Assembly (NCBI GenBank): GCA_033722075.1
Contig: JAWVZU010000021.1
Span: forward strand, 1-24,003
Origin: JAWVZU01 sp033722075
Lineage (GTDB): Bacteria; Pseudomonadota; Gammaproteobacteria; Xanthomonadales; SZUA-38
Length of the DNA: 24,003 nt
Direction: 5' to 3'
Made by a program: the position numbers and the translations under genes. Positions 7,569-14,596 of this stretch are shown here, piece by piece; position 1 is the stretch's first letter; the number at the start of each line of letters is the position of its first letter. The notes under the pieces are model-generated. The model searched no databases. It saw only the letters and a program-made list of their open reading frames with translations, and had not been told where the DNA came from.

Positions 7569-8785
7569 CCTGTATCCCTTCGTTGCCAAAGGAGCCCGGC
7601 CGCCGTCAGGTGCACGGGCAAGGCCAGGGCGAGCCATTCGTAGTTGTACTGGACCACGCCCGGCAGAAACTTCAGAAGCAGGGCGACCGCTCCGCTGGCG
7701 GCCAGGATCAGGGCAACGCCGCGCAGCCAGGCGAGGTTTCCTGGTTTGAAAAGGGCGAGCAATGCGATCGGACAGAACAGCAGCAGGTTTTCATTCCGAT
7801 AGGCGGCGCCGTGATCGGTGAATCCCCACAGGAAAGCAAGGCCGAGGCCGATGAGTCCGGAAAAGGTCCACCAGGTCAGGGTTGCCGGCGAGCCCTGCCG
7901 CCCGCGATCGACGGCTCCCAACCCGCAGGCGAGCAGCAGGCCGGCCAGCAGGAAGGCGGGCCACCAGCGGGGTGCAGAAGCCGGAATCGGAATCGGCCCG
8001 GCCGGCGCAAGGCGCGTCGTCCGCGCGACGAGGCGATGACGCGAGCCGTCTTCCCAGCTAATCTCCACGTCTTCCAGCGCCCGCATCATCGTCATCGGAA
8101 TGAAGAACTCCTCCCAGCGGCTGATCTCGCGGTCGACCGGGCGGCCCAGACCCAGCTGAGTGCCGAGATACAGCCAGGCGACGGGTGAGGTGAGCCGCCG
8201 GGTGTGGTCCCGGAAGTTTCCCTCGGCCGCGGGGAGCGCCGAGAAATGCTCGGCCAGCTGTCCGTCCACGGCCAGGTCCAGAGCATCCCGGACCTTTGTC
8301 GAGCAGTTGTTCAGATAATAATCGTAGAGATAGGTGTCGTGGGGCGGCGTGCGGTGCCATTCCAGGTGGGCCGCAAGTCGGTCCAGCTGGGTCGGCGAGA
8401 GATTCAGCTGCTGGATGTGCACGGTCCGGCCGATGGACTCGTAGTAGTCGAATTCGGGGCCCGGCCGGCTGGCGCCGAGCTCGTAGGTCATCCGGCCCCG
8501 GACGAAGTTCACCAGGAAGTTCTCCGCTTCGAAGTCGAACAGCCCGAAGTTGTACAGCACGCGGAGTCCGGTGGCGGGCTGTTCGAGGAGCAGGGCATTG
8601 TGTCCGAAGCGTGCCCAGTAAAGGGCCCCGGGATCGATGGTCACCAGTGAGGCCCGCAATTCATCCTGCTGCGCGGCCGCGTGTCCCGGGAGGGACAGCA
8701 GGGCCGCCACAGCCAGACCGGACAAGAGGCCGTAGAGCCGTTCAAGCAACCTGCGCGAGGTCCGGCTTGGAAAAGACGTGTTCAC
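7565..8785 (-). CDS. DUF4105 (Lnb N-terminal-like) exported protein with polytopic membrane C-terminus
   Basis: This 406-residue protein has a signal peptide ending near AAAQ (residue 39) and a periplasmic DUF4105-type domain (about 43-240). The domain carries a conserved-looking GHNALLL (His62) and NNCSTKVRDAL (Cys161). The C-terminus holds four to five hydrophobic segments (roughly 273-290, 303-321, 334-347, 353-372, 383-400), with TDHGAAYRNENLL between two of them. The order His-then-Cys recalls permuted papain-like (NlpC/P60-like) hydrolases; this is inference, and no enzyme activity is established for the family as far as I know. The start is a GTG at 8785 without a clear Shine-Dalgarno; a TTG at 8749 would still leave a signal peptide. 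It lies 39 bases downstream of corC, where lnt would stand in E. coli, and is probably co-transcribed with corC. The substrate is unknown. Confidence 0.87.
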   Translation of the reverse strand: MNTSFPSRTSRRLLERLYGLLSGLAVAALLSLPGHAAAQQDELRASLVTIDPGALYWARFGHNALLLEQPATGLRVLYNFGLFDFEAENFLVNFVRGRMTYELGASRPGPEFDYYESIGRTVHIQQLNLSPTQLDRLAAHLEWHRTPPHDTYLYDYYLNNCSTKVRDALDLAVDGQLAEHFSALPAAEGNFRDHTRRLTSPVAWLYLGTQLGLGRPVDREISRWEEFFIPMTMMRALEDVEISWEDGSRHRLVARTTRLAPAGPIPIPASAPRWWPAFLLAGLLLACGLGAVDRGRQGSPATLTWWTFSGLIGLGLAFLWGFTDHGAAYRNENLLLFCPIALLALFKPGNLAWLRGVALILAASGAVALLLKFLPGVVQYNYEWLALALPVHLTAAGLLWQRRDTG

Positions 8786-8824
8786 AGAACGGGCTAGCGG
8801 TGCGCGCGTAGGTGCAGCTGCGGG

Positions 8825-9670
8825 CTAGTTATCCGCCAGGCGCAACCCGAGCAGGTGAAGGCGCCGGTTGTCGGCCCGCAGCACCTCGAAATCGAAGTCT
8901 CCCAGGGTGACCTGTTCACCGCCCTCGGGCAGGCGGCCGAGCTGGCCCATGACCAGTCCGCCGATCGTATCGAACTCCTCTTCGCTGAAGGCCGAATCGA
9001 AGTGCGCGTTGAACACGTCGATCGGCGTCAGGGCATTGACCGTGAAGCGCCCGCTGCCCTTTGGCACGATGTATTCGATTTCGTCCTCGTCATGCTCGTC
9101 GTCGATTTCACCGACGATCTCTTCCAGCACGTCTTCGATGGTGATCAGGCCCGATACCCCGCCGTACTCGTCGACGACGACCGCCATATGGTTGCGCGAC
9201 GCCCTGAATTCCTTGAGCAGGACCGCCAGCCGCTTGCTCTCCGGGATGAAAACCGCCGGGCGCAGGGCCGTTTCCAGGTCGAACTCGTGGCCGTCGACGA
9301 AGAACTTCAGCAGATCCTTCGCCAGCAGGATGCCGACCACTTCGTCCTTGTCCCGCTTGACCACCGGAAACCGGGAGTGCCCGGATTCGACGATGATGGG
9401 CAGGATCTCCTCCAGCTTCGCATCATGCGGAATGACCACCATCTGGCCGCGCGGGATCATCGCATCGCGAACCTGCGCCTCCGAGACCTCGAAGGCACCC
9501 TCCACCATGCTCAGGGTGTCCGCATCCAGGATGTCGCGCTGGTGGGCTTCGGTGAGAATATCGAGAAGTTCTTCACGGTTCCGGGGCTCTCCGCCTGAGA
9601 AGGCCTGGCTCAAACGCTCCAGCCAACTGCGGGGCTCGGAACCGTTGCTACTAGGGTAGTCGTCGTTCAT
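8825..9670 (-). CDS. corC: CorC/YbeX-type CBS-domain protein (HlyC/CorC family)
   Basis: The 281-residue protein has the compact YbeX/CorC layout without a membrane domain. An N-terminal helical region (GEPRNREELLDIL) leads into the MIPRGQMV motif and a first CBS domain (SGHSRFPVV ... VVGILLAKDLL). A second CBS domain follows (MAVVVDEYGGVSGLITIEDVLEEIVGEI, quoted in part), then a C-terminal CorC_HlyC transporter-associated domain (EEFDTIGGLVM ... LRADNRRL). In enterobacteria it is linked to Mg/Co efflux with CorA and to ribosome function. I chose the ATG at 9670 because the N-terminus then lines up with E. coli YbeX; the frame also offers a TTG at 9685 with GGGAG just before it. It is separated from ybeY by about 120 bases holding a candidate promoter. 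Confidence 0.95.
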   Translation of the reverse strand: MNDDYPSSNGSEPRSWLERLSQAFSGGEPRNREELLDILTEAHQRDILDADTLSMVEGAFEVSEAQVRDAMIPRGQMVVIPHDAKLEEILPIIVESGHSRFPVVKRDKDEVVGILLAKDLLKFFVDGHEFDLETALRPAVFIPESKRLAVLLKEFRASRNHMAVVVDEYGGVSGLITIEDVLEEIVGEIDDEHDEDEIEYIVPKGSGRFTVNALTPIDVFNAHFDSAFSEEEFDTIGGLVMGQLGRLPEGGEQVTLGDFDFEVLRADNRRLHLLGLRLADN

Positions 9671-9741
9671 CAAGGTGCAGGACAATCGGCTCCCGCTGCT
9701 TGGGCAGCCTTAAGTGTATCCAAATTCCGGTCAGTTCGCCG

Positions 9742-9770
9742 TTTATGAGGGCTGTCGTCCGTCAGTGCAA
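9742..9770 (-). promoter_or_regulatory. Candidate sigma70-type promoter for corC
   Basis: On the minus strand, TTGCAC (9770-9765) is followed after 17 bases by CATAAA (9747-9742), in the 122-base gap between ybeY and corC. The spacing is ideal, while both boxes are only moderate matches. It would give corC and the DUF4105 gene a start independent of miaB-ybeZ-ybeY. Confidence 0.35.
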
Positions 9771-9792
9771 GTGCTGAAGGCTGATCGGCGCC

Positions 9793-10266
9793 CTAATCAT
9801 CACCATAGGGATCGGGTATCCCCAGGGCGGCCAGGCGCTCGATCTCCAGGGCTTCCATGCGCTCCGCCTCGGTCTCATCCTGGTGGTCATGCCCCAGCAG
9901 GTGGAGAACGCCGTGGGTCAGCAGGTGCGCCCAGTGGTGGTCCAGCGGCTTGCCCTGCTCGGTCGCCTCGCGGGCAAGGACCGGTGCGCAGAGGGCCAGG
10001 TCCCCGAGGATCGGAAATTCGCCGCCGGGCAGGGGCTCAGCCGGGAAACTGAGCACGTTCGTGGGTCGGGCCTTGCCGCGAAACGTTCCATTCAACTCGG
10101 TCATGGCCGCTTCCCCGACCACGCGCAGGTCGATGACCGTCGGGTGCTCGCGCGGGCCGAGGGCGTTGGCGATCCAGCGCCGCAGGAGCGCCGCATCCGG
10201 GACCAGTTCCGGGTCGACATCGGCATCGACCGACAGGTCCACCCGGATCAGCGAATCAGCGCTCAT
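9793..10266 (-). CDS. ybeY: rRNA maturation factor / endoribonuclease YbeY
   Basis: YbeY is a single-domain zinc protein needed for 16S rRNA 3' maturation and 70S ribosome quality control. The 157-residue product carries the zinc motif HGVLHLLGHDH, whose three histidines bind the metal, and the upstream RGKARPTNVLSFP and ILGDLALC segments. All are diagnostic of the family. The start is the ATG at 10266. A longer frame exists upstream, but it lies within ybeZ and adds unrelated residues. The sequence GAGG lies directly against this ATG, giving no spacer, so translation probably depends on coupling to ybeZ, which it overlaps by 11 bases. The normal partner order miaB-ybeZ-ybeY is kept. Confidence 0.96.
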   Translation of the reverse strand: MSADSLIRVDLSVDADVDPELVPDAALLRRWIANALGPREHPTVIDLRVVGEAAMTELNGTFRGKARPTNVLSFPAEPLPGGEFPILGDLALCAPVLAREATEQGKPLDHHWAHLLTHGVLHLLGHDHQDETEAERMEALEIERLAALGIPDPYGDD

Positions 10267-11236
10267 CCTCGGAGCGGCGTTCAAACTCTTCGTAGGCCTG
10301 GACGACCCGCTGAACCAGCTGGTGGCGGACCACGTCCTTGGCATTGAAGAAGGTGAAGCTCACCCCGTCGACGTCCCGGAGCACCTCGATCACGTGGCGC
10401 AGGCCGGAGCGTTGCTTGGGCGGCAGGTCGACCTGGGTCACATCGCCGGTGATCACCGCCGTCGAGCCGAACCCGATGCGGGTGAGGAACATCTTCATCT
10501 GTTCGACGGTGGTGTTCTGTCCTTCGTCGAGGATGATGAACGCATCGTTGAGGGTGCGGCCGCGCATGAAGGCCAGGGGTGCGACCTCGATCACGTTCCG
10601 CTCGATCAGGCGGCTCACCCGTTCGAAGCCCAGCATTTCGAACAGGGCGTCGTAGAGGGGCCTCAGGTAGGGATCCACCTTCTGGACCAGGTCTCCCGGC
10701 AGGAAACCCAGCTTCTCGCCGGCTTCCACGGCCGGGCGCACCAGCACCAGGCGGCGCACGCGCTCCTCCTGAAGGGCTTCGACTGCGCAGGCCACGGCCA
10801 GGTAGGTCTTGCCCGTGCCGGCCGGCCCGATCCCGAAGTTGATGTCGTGGTCCTGGATATTGCGCAGGTAGCTGGCCTGGTTCGGACCGCGGCCCTTGAT
10901 GACCCCGCGCTTGATCCGGATCATCACCGGCTCCACCTCGGCCGTCTCCTCGGCTCGGGCATCGACTCCCGACTCCTGCAGATAGAGGTTGACCTCGCCG
11001 GGAGTCAGGGTCTCGGTTTCCGTCGCCCGGTACAGGTCCTTGAGTACGCGGCCGGCCGCGCGCACCGTCTTCTCGTCCCCGATGATCCGGAACAGGTTGC
11101 CGCGATTGTTGATCTCGACGCCCAGACGCATCTCGATCTGGCGCAGATGTTCGTCGAACTGCCCGCACAGGTTGGCCAGACGCATGTTGTCCTCAGGCTG
11201 CAGCTCGAGGTCGCTGCTGTAGGGGTTGCCGCTCAA
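10256..11236 (-). CDS. ybeZ: PhoH-like ATPase YbeZ
   Basis: YbeZ is a cytosolic P-loop ATPase of the PhoH family that partners with YbeY in rRNA processing. The 326-residue protein has an N-terminal segment with a KH-like stretch (GVEINNRGNLFRIIGDE, about 39-55). Walker A is GPAGTGKT (137-144) and Walker B is AFIILDEGQNTT (232-243). The conserved VRPAVEAGEKLGFLPGDL and RIGFGSTAVITGD (sensor region) segments are also present. The start is a TTG at 11236, overlapping the miaB stop as TTGA. A perfect GGAGG seven bases upstream decides for this start over the later ATG at codon 18. ybeY overlaps its 3' end. Confidence 0.96.
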   Translation of the reverse strand: MSGNPYSSDLELQPEDNMRLANLCGQFDEHLRQIEMRLGVEINNRGNLFRIIGDEKTVRAAGRVLKDLYRATETETLTPGEVNLYLQESGVDARAEETAEVEPVMIRIKRGVIKGRGPNQASYLRNIQDHDINFGIGPAGTGKTYLAVACAVEALQEERVRRLVLVRPAVEAGEKLGFLPGDLVQKVDPYLRPLYDALFEMLGFERVSRLIERNVIEVAPLAFMRGRTLNDAFIILDEGQNTTVEQMKMFLTRIGFGSTAVITGDVTQVDLPPKQRSGLRHVIEVLRDVDGVSFTFFNAKDVVRHQLVQRVVQAYEEFERRSEDER

Positions 11237-12576
11237 GCGACAGCCTCCAGATCTCTAGTCACCACCCGCCCGCGCAGGGAATTGGCGAGCGCCTCGGTGA
11301 TTTCGACGGTCACGAACTTTCCGAGCAGCCGGTCCGGTCCATCGAAGTTCACCACGCGATTGTTCTCGGTCTTGCCGCAGAGCTGGTTCGGGTCCTTCTT
11401 CGAGGGTCCTTCCACCAAGACCTTCTGGCGCGTCCCGACCATGGCGCGGGAGATCTCGCCGGCCTGTTCGTTGATCCGGGCCTGGAGCCGCTGCAGCCGC
11501 GCCTTCTTCTCGTCCATGGGCACGTCGTCGGGAAAGCTGGACGCCGGCGTCCCCGGGCGGCGGCTGTAGATGAAGGAAAAGCTCTGGTCGAAACCGATGT
11601 CCTCTATGAGCTTCATGGTGGCGTCGAAATCCCGCTCCGTCTCGCCGGGAAATCCGACGATGAAATCGGAAGAGATGCTGATGCCCGGTCGGGCTTCCCG
11701 CAGGCGGCGGATCTTCTGCTTGTACTCGAGTGCCGTGTGGCCGCGCTTCATGGCGGACAGGACCCGGTCCGAGCCGCTCTGGACCGGCAGGTGCAGGAAG
11801 CTGGCCAGCTCCGGGACCTCGGCATAGGCCTCGATCAGCCGGTCGGTGAATTCGACCGGGTGCGAGGTGGTGAAGCGGATCCGGTCGATGCCCTCGATTA
11901 CCGCCACGTACTCGATCAGCAGCGCCAGATCGGCGGTCGTCCCGTCGTGCATGGGGCCCCGGTAGGCGTTGACGTTCTGGCCGAGGAGATTGATTTCGCG
12001 CACCCCCTGGTCGGCCAGGGCGGCCACCTCGGCGATGACGTCGTCGAAGGGCCGGCTGATCTCCTCGCCGCGCGTGTAGGGGACGACGCAGAAGGTGCAG
12101 TACTTGGAGCAGCCTTCCATCACCGAAACAAAGGCGCTGGGCCCTTCCTTGCGGGGTTCCGGAAGGTTGTCGAATTTCTCGATCTCCGGGAAGGAGATGT
12201 CGACCACCGGTTGGCCCTTCTCCCGCACCGAATCGATCATCGCCGGCAGCCGATGCAAGGTCTGCGGTCCGAATACCAGGTCGACGAAGGGTGCGCGCTT
12301 GATGATGGCCTCGCCCTCCTGGCTCGCCACGCAGCCGCCCACACCGATCACGACCGGCTTGTCGGACTTGAGCTGTTTCCAGCGCCCCAGCTGGGAAAAG
12401 ACCTTCTCCTGCGCCTTCTCCCGGATGGAGCAGGTGTTGATGAGGATGACATCGGCTTCCGATTCCTCGTCGGTGATTTCCAGACCGTGGGCGCGGGCGA
12501 GGACGTCGACCATCTTGGCCGAGTCGTACTCGTTCATCTGGCAGCCATGGGTCTTGATGTAGAGTTTTCCCGGCAT
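11233..12576 (-). CDS. miaB: tRNA-2-methylthio-N6-dimethylallyladenosine synthase MiaB
   Basis: MiaB is a radical-SAM methylthiotransferase that adds the 2-methylthio group to i6A37 in tRNAs reading codons that begin with U. The 447-residue length is normal. The N-terminal UPF0004 domain holds the three auxiliary-cluster cysteines Cys12 (THGCQMNEYDS), Cys49 (NTCSIREKA) and Cys82 (GGCVAS). The radical-SAM CxxxCxxC is Cys156, Cys160 and Cys163 in GCSKYCTFCVVPYTRG. The central LLGQNVNAY, SDFIVGFPGE and the C-terminal TRAM domain (QKVLVEG, RVVNFDG) complete the family pattern. The start is the ATG at 12576. It is the first gene of the miaB-ybeZ-ybeY operon, with a TATAAT box about 33 bases upstream. 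Confidence 0.97.
   Translation of the reverse strand: MPGKLYIKTHGCQMNEYDSAKMVDVLARAHGLEITDEESEADVILINTCSIREKAQEKVFSQLGRWKQLKSDKPVVIGVGGCVASQEGEAIIKRAPFVDLVFGPQTLHRLPAMIDSVREKGQPVVDISFPEIEKFDNLPEPRKEGPSAFVSVMEGCSKYCTFCVVPYTRGEEISRPFDDVIAEVAALADQGVREINLLGQNVNAYRGPMHDGTTADLALLIEYVAVIEGIDRIRFTTSHPVEFTDRLIEAYAEVPELASFLHLPVQSGSDRVLSAMKRGHTALEYKQKIRRLREARPGISISSDFIVGFPGETERDFDATMKLIEDIGFDQSFSFIYSRRPGTPASSFPDDVPMDEKKARLQRLQARINEQAGEISRAMVGTRQKVLVEGPSKKDPNQLCGKTENNRVVNFDGPDRLLGKFVTVEITEALANSLRGRVVTRDLEAVA
11244..11248 (-). promoter_or_regulatory. Shine-Dalgarno for the ybeZ TTG start
   Basis: Minus-strand GGAGG ends seven bases before the TTG at 11236. It lies inside the last codons of miaB and fixes a non-ATG start for ybeZ. 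Confidence 0.75.
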
Positions 12577-12608
12577 GTGTCGGTATCAGGCAGTCAGCGA
12601 AACAGGCC

Positions 12609-12618
12609 ATTATATACT
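12609..12618. promoter_or_regulatory. Overlapping divergent -10 boxes between miaB and the thioredoxin-fold gene
   Basis: The sequence ATTATATACT reads as a perfect TATAAT on the minus strand (12614-12609, towards miaB) and as TATACT on the plus strand (12613-12618, towards 12662). Two bases are shared. No good -35 box stands at 16-18 bases on either side, so each may need an activator or another sigma factor. It is an A/T-rich island in otherwise G+C-rich sequence. Confidence 0.5.
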
Positions 12619-12661
12619 TGCCGACCAAAACACACAGACTTGAGCAAAAAGGAGTGTTTCG

Positions 12662-13216
12662 ATGGTTTTGAAGCATACGCCCGATCCCGAGCTGGGCAGC
12701 AAGGCTCACGATTTCGACCTGCTGGGGACGGATGGGCAGCGCTACACCTTGGGGGACGTCCGCGGGGAGAAAGGCACCCTGATCATGTTCATCTGCAATC
12801 ACTGTCCCTACGTCAAGGCCATTCAGGAGAGGCTCGTGGAAGATTGCCTGGCCCTGGAGGAAATGGGCGTGGGCTGCGTGGCGATCATGTCCAACGATCC
12901 GCTGGATTACCCGGAGGATTCCTACGAGAACATGCAGCGGGTTGCCCTGGAACTGAACTATCCGTTCCCCTACCTCTACGACGAGACCCAGGAGGTCGCG
13001 AAGGCCTACGGGGCGATCTGCACCCCGGACTTCTTCGGCTACAACTCCGACCTCGAGCTGCAATACCGGGGACGTCTCGATGCGGCCGGGCGGGAACCTT
13101 CCCGGGGTGACCTGAAGCGGGATCTCGTTTCGGCTTTCGAGGAGATCGTCGCCACCGGCCAGGGACCGGAAAAGCAGCACCCGTCCATGGGCTGTTCCAT
13201 CAAGTGGCGCGAATAG
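12662..13216 (+). CDS. Thioredoxin-fold (peroxiredoxin-like, AhpC/TSA superfamily) protein
   Basis: The 184-residue protein has no signal peptide and is probably cytosolic. It has an AhpC/TSA-like thioredoxin fold with FDLLGTDGQRYTLGDVRG, a CxxC redox motif CNHCPYV (Cys45, Cys48) and a later CTPDFFGY segment (Cys120; Pro122 in the cis-Pro region). These are the marks of the PRX-like subfamily often annotated as thioredoxin family protein. Family members are thought to act as thiol oxidoreductases or peroxidases, but the substrate of this subgroup is unclear. The ATG at 12662 has a strong AAAAAGGAG seven bases upstream. Its end overlaps the next gene, a YceI-like lipoprotein, by 13 bases. The two are almost certainly translated together. 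Confidence 0.92.
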   Translation: MVLKHTPDPELGSKAHDFDLLGTDGQRYTLGDVRGEKGTLIMFICNHCPYVKAIQERLVEDCLALEEMGVGCVAIMSNDPLDYPEDSYENMQRVALELNYPFPYLYDETQEVAKAYGAICTPDFFGYNSDLELQYRGRLDAAGREPSRGDLKRDLVSAFEEIVATGQGPEKQHPSMGCSIKWRE

Positions 13217-13944
13217 CCCGAATATTGCTCATCTGGCAGAAAGCCGGGCTGTGCCTGGCGGTGCTGCTGCTGGGGGCCTGCTTTCGCCAACCGTTGCCGG
13301 ATCTCTCGCAGCTGCCCGAACAGCCGACGGACTTTCCCGTCGAGCGCTACCGGAAGCTGGCAGGCGAAGGCTGGTCCGTGCTGCAGGTGGATCCATCGCA
13401 CAGCGAGCTGCGCATCCGGGTCTGCCGGACCGGGCGCATGGCCCGCCTGGGCCACAATCACATCGTCAGTGCGTCTCGCATCGGCGGGCTGGCCGCTCGC
13501 GACGGTGACACGTTCACCGCCGACCTTTACCTGGCCGTTGCCGACCTCGAGGTCGATCGGGACGACCTGCGGGAGGCCGCCGGACCGGATTTCGACTCGG
13601 ACCTGACGAAGCAGGACAAGACCGACACGCGCGCCAACATGCTCAGCGAGAAGGTTCTCGCCGCGTCGGGCCATCCTTTCCTGGCGGCCGAGCTCGCGGC
13701 CACCGAACTCGCGTCCGGGCGCGCGGAGTACCCGATCGACTTCCGGATCCGGGAGCGCCACCGAACCGTCAACGTCCCGCTAAAGGTGGATTTCGGCTCG
13801 CAGGTCGAAGTCCGCGGCCGTTTCTCACTCGCCCAGTCGGCTTTCGGGCTGGAGCCCTTCTCCATACTCGGCGGCGCCATCGGCGTGGCGGACGAACTGG
13901 AGATCGAATTCGAACTGGTGTTCGTCCCTGCGACTGGAGGGTAG
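13204..13944 (+). CDS. YceI-like domain lipoprotein
   Basis: The 246-residue product has a lipoprotein signal peptide with lipobox LLGAC (Cys26), so it is expected in the envelope. The body looks like a YceI-type lipocalin-like barrel: VDPSHSELRIRV, then ARLGHNHIVSA, a typical opening of the GHNH-bearing YceI variants. RFSLAQSAFGLEPFSILGGAIGVADELEIEF forms the usual last strands (quoted in part). YceI proteins bind isoprenoid or amphiphilic ligands in a few known cases; the ligand here is unknown. The start is a GTG at 13204 inside the end of the thioredoxin-fold gene. A TTG at 13225 would shorten the N-region and is the main alternative. About 110 non-coding bases follow. Confidence 0.85.
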   Translation: MARIARILLIWQKAGLCLAVLLLGACFRQPLPDLSQLPEQPTDFPVERYRKLAGEGWSVLQVDPSHSELRIRVCRTGRMARLGHNHIVSASRIGGLAARDGDTFTADLYLAVADLEVDRDDLREAAGPDFDSDLTKQDKTDTRANMLSEKVLAASGHPFLAAELAATELASGRAEYPIDFRIRERHRTVNVPLKVDFGSQVEVRGRFSLAQSAFGLEPFSILGGAIGVADELEIEFELVFVPATGG

Positions 13945-13960
13945 GTGCGCGCAGGCAAGA

Positions 13961-13977
13961 TCGGTCAATTTCGGTCA
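13961..13977 (+). repeat. Tandem 7-base direct repeat TCGGTCA, 10-base period
   Basis: TCGGTCA stands at 13961-13967 and again at 13971-13977, one helical turn apart, in the gap before the 14057 gene. The spacing suits a protein binding the same face of the helix twice. A chance match is possible. Confidence 0.4.
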
Positions 13978-14024
13978 CTCACTCAGCAAGCAACGCATCG
14001 GATGATGGGCCTGGCTCTGCTTGA

Positions 14025-14039
14025 ATGTCCCCAGGACAT
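14025..14039. repeat. Inverted repeat ATGTCC-CCA-GGACAT
   Basis: A perfect 6-base palindrome with a 3-base centre ends five bases before the Shine-Dalgarno GGGAG of the 14057 gene. It could be an operator or a small hairpin in the leader; nothing further supports either. Confidence 0.4.
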
Positions 14040-14056
14040 GCCACGGGAGTAACGCA

Positions 14057-14596
14057 GTGCTGATTGAGATGCTGATGCTGGCCGCGGCGGCCGCCGAGCC
14101 GACGCCGATCGCGAGTGGTCCCAATGCAGAGGCTCCTCCGGGAGTGGCCCGGGATTACGGGCGCCTGGTCGGGTCCTGGTCCTGCAAGGGATCGCAGAAG
14201 CAGCCGGACGGAACCTGGAAGGAGAACCCCGGACACTCGACCTGGACATTCCACTATGTTCTTGATGGACATGCGGTGCAGGACGTCTTCGTGCCGGCGG
14301 CCGGCTCGCCCATCGGCACCAACCTCCGCACCTACGATCCGGACGCGGATCGCTGGCAGATGGTCTGGGCGACGGAGACCCAGGCGCGCTTCGATCATTT
14401 CGAGGCGCGTGGCATCGACGGTGACATCGTGATGACCGGCGACCGCTGGGCGCGCGAAGCCTTCCAGGCCCATTTCTCGAAGATCACCTTCCACAACATC
14501 GGCGAGGATCACTTCGACTGGACATACGAAGCCTCGTCGACCGGGGAGGAAGGCCCTTTCTCGGAGATCCTTCGGATCAGCTGCGATCGAGCCTGA
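14057..14596 (+). CDS. Small secreted protein, DUF1579/lipocalin-like (tentative)
   Basis: This 179-residue protein has a short hydrophobic N-terminus (MLMLAAAAAEP) that looks like a signal peptide. The body, starting at GRLVGSWSCKG, resembles DUF1579-type and related lipocalin-like beta-barrel proteins. It runs through repeating strand-like segments (TWTFHYVLDGHAVQDVF, NLRTYDPDADRWQMVW, FSKITFHNIGEDHFDWTYE). No catalytic residues can be named, and the family link is by pattern only. I chose the GTG at 14057 because GGGAG stands seven bases upstream. The frame also reaches a TTG at 14021, which would add residues not like a signal peptide, and an ATG at 14069. The gene overlaps the convergent ribokinase by 20 bases. 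It is preceded by a direct and an inverted repeat that may control it. Confidence 0.8.
   Translation: MLIEMLMLAAAAAEPTPIASGPNAEAPPGVARDYGRLVGSWSCKGSQKQPDGTWKENPGHSTWTFHYVLDGHAVQDVFVPAAGSPIGTNLRTYDPDADRWQMVWATETQARFDHFEARGIDGDIVMTGDRWAREAFQAHFSKITFHNIGEDHFDWTYEASSTGEEGPFSEILRISCDRA

Noticed and set aside
8791..8828. Direct repeat GGGCTAG (8791-8797 and 8822-8828) with GCAGCTGC between, in the corC/DUF4105 gap
   Set aside because: It is short, one copy contains the corC stop codon, and no T-run follows, so neither a terminator nor a mobile-element end is supported.
9695..9708. Small inverted repeat GCTGC-TTGG-GCAGC upstream of corC
   Set aside because: The arms are only five bases long and no U-run or regulatory context is visible.
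9857..11569. Plus-strand frame of 570 codons opposite ybeY, ybeZ and miaB
   Set aside because: It is antisense to three genes with diagnostic motifs, with no ribosome-binding site or domain.
11737..13110. Plus-strand frame of 457 codons opposite miaB and running into the thioredoxin-fold gene
   Set aside because: It overlaps the divergent promoter region and two supported genes and has no domain of its own.
11255..13180. Minus-strand frame of 641 codons spanning miaB in another frame and the thioredoxin-fold gene in antisense
   Set aside because: It runs through two real genes and is low-complexity Arg/Pro/Gly-rich in the miaB part, as shifted frames of G+C-rich genes are.
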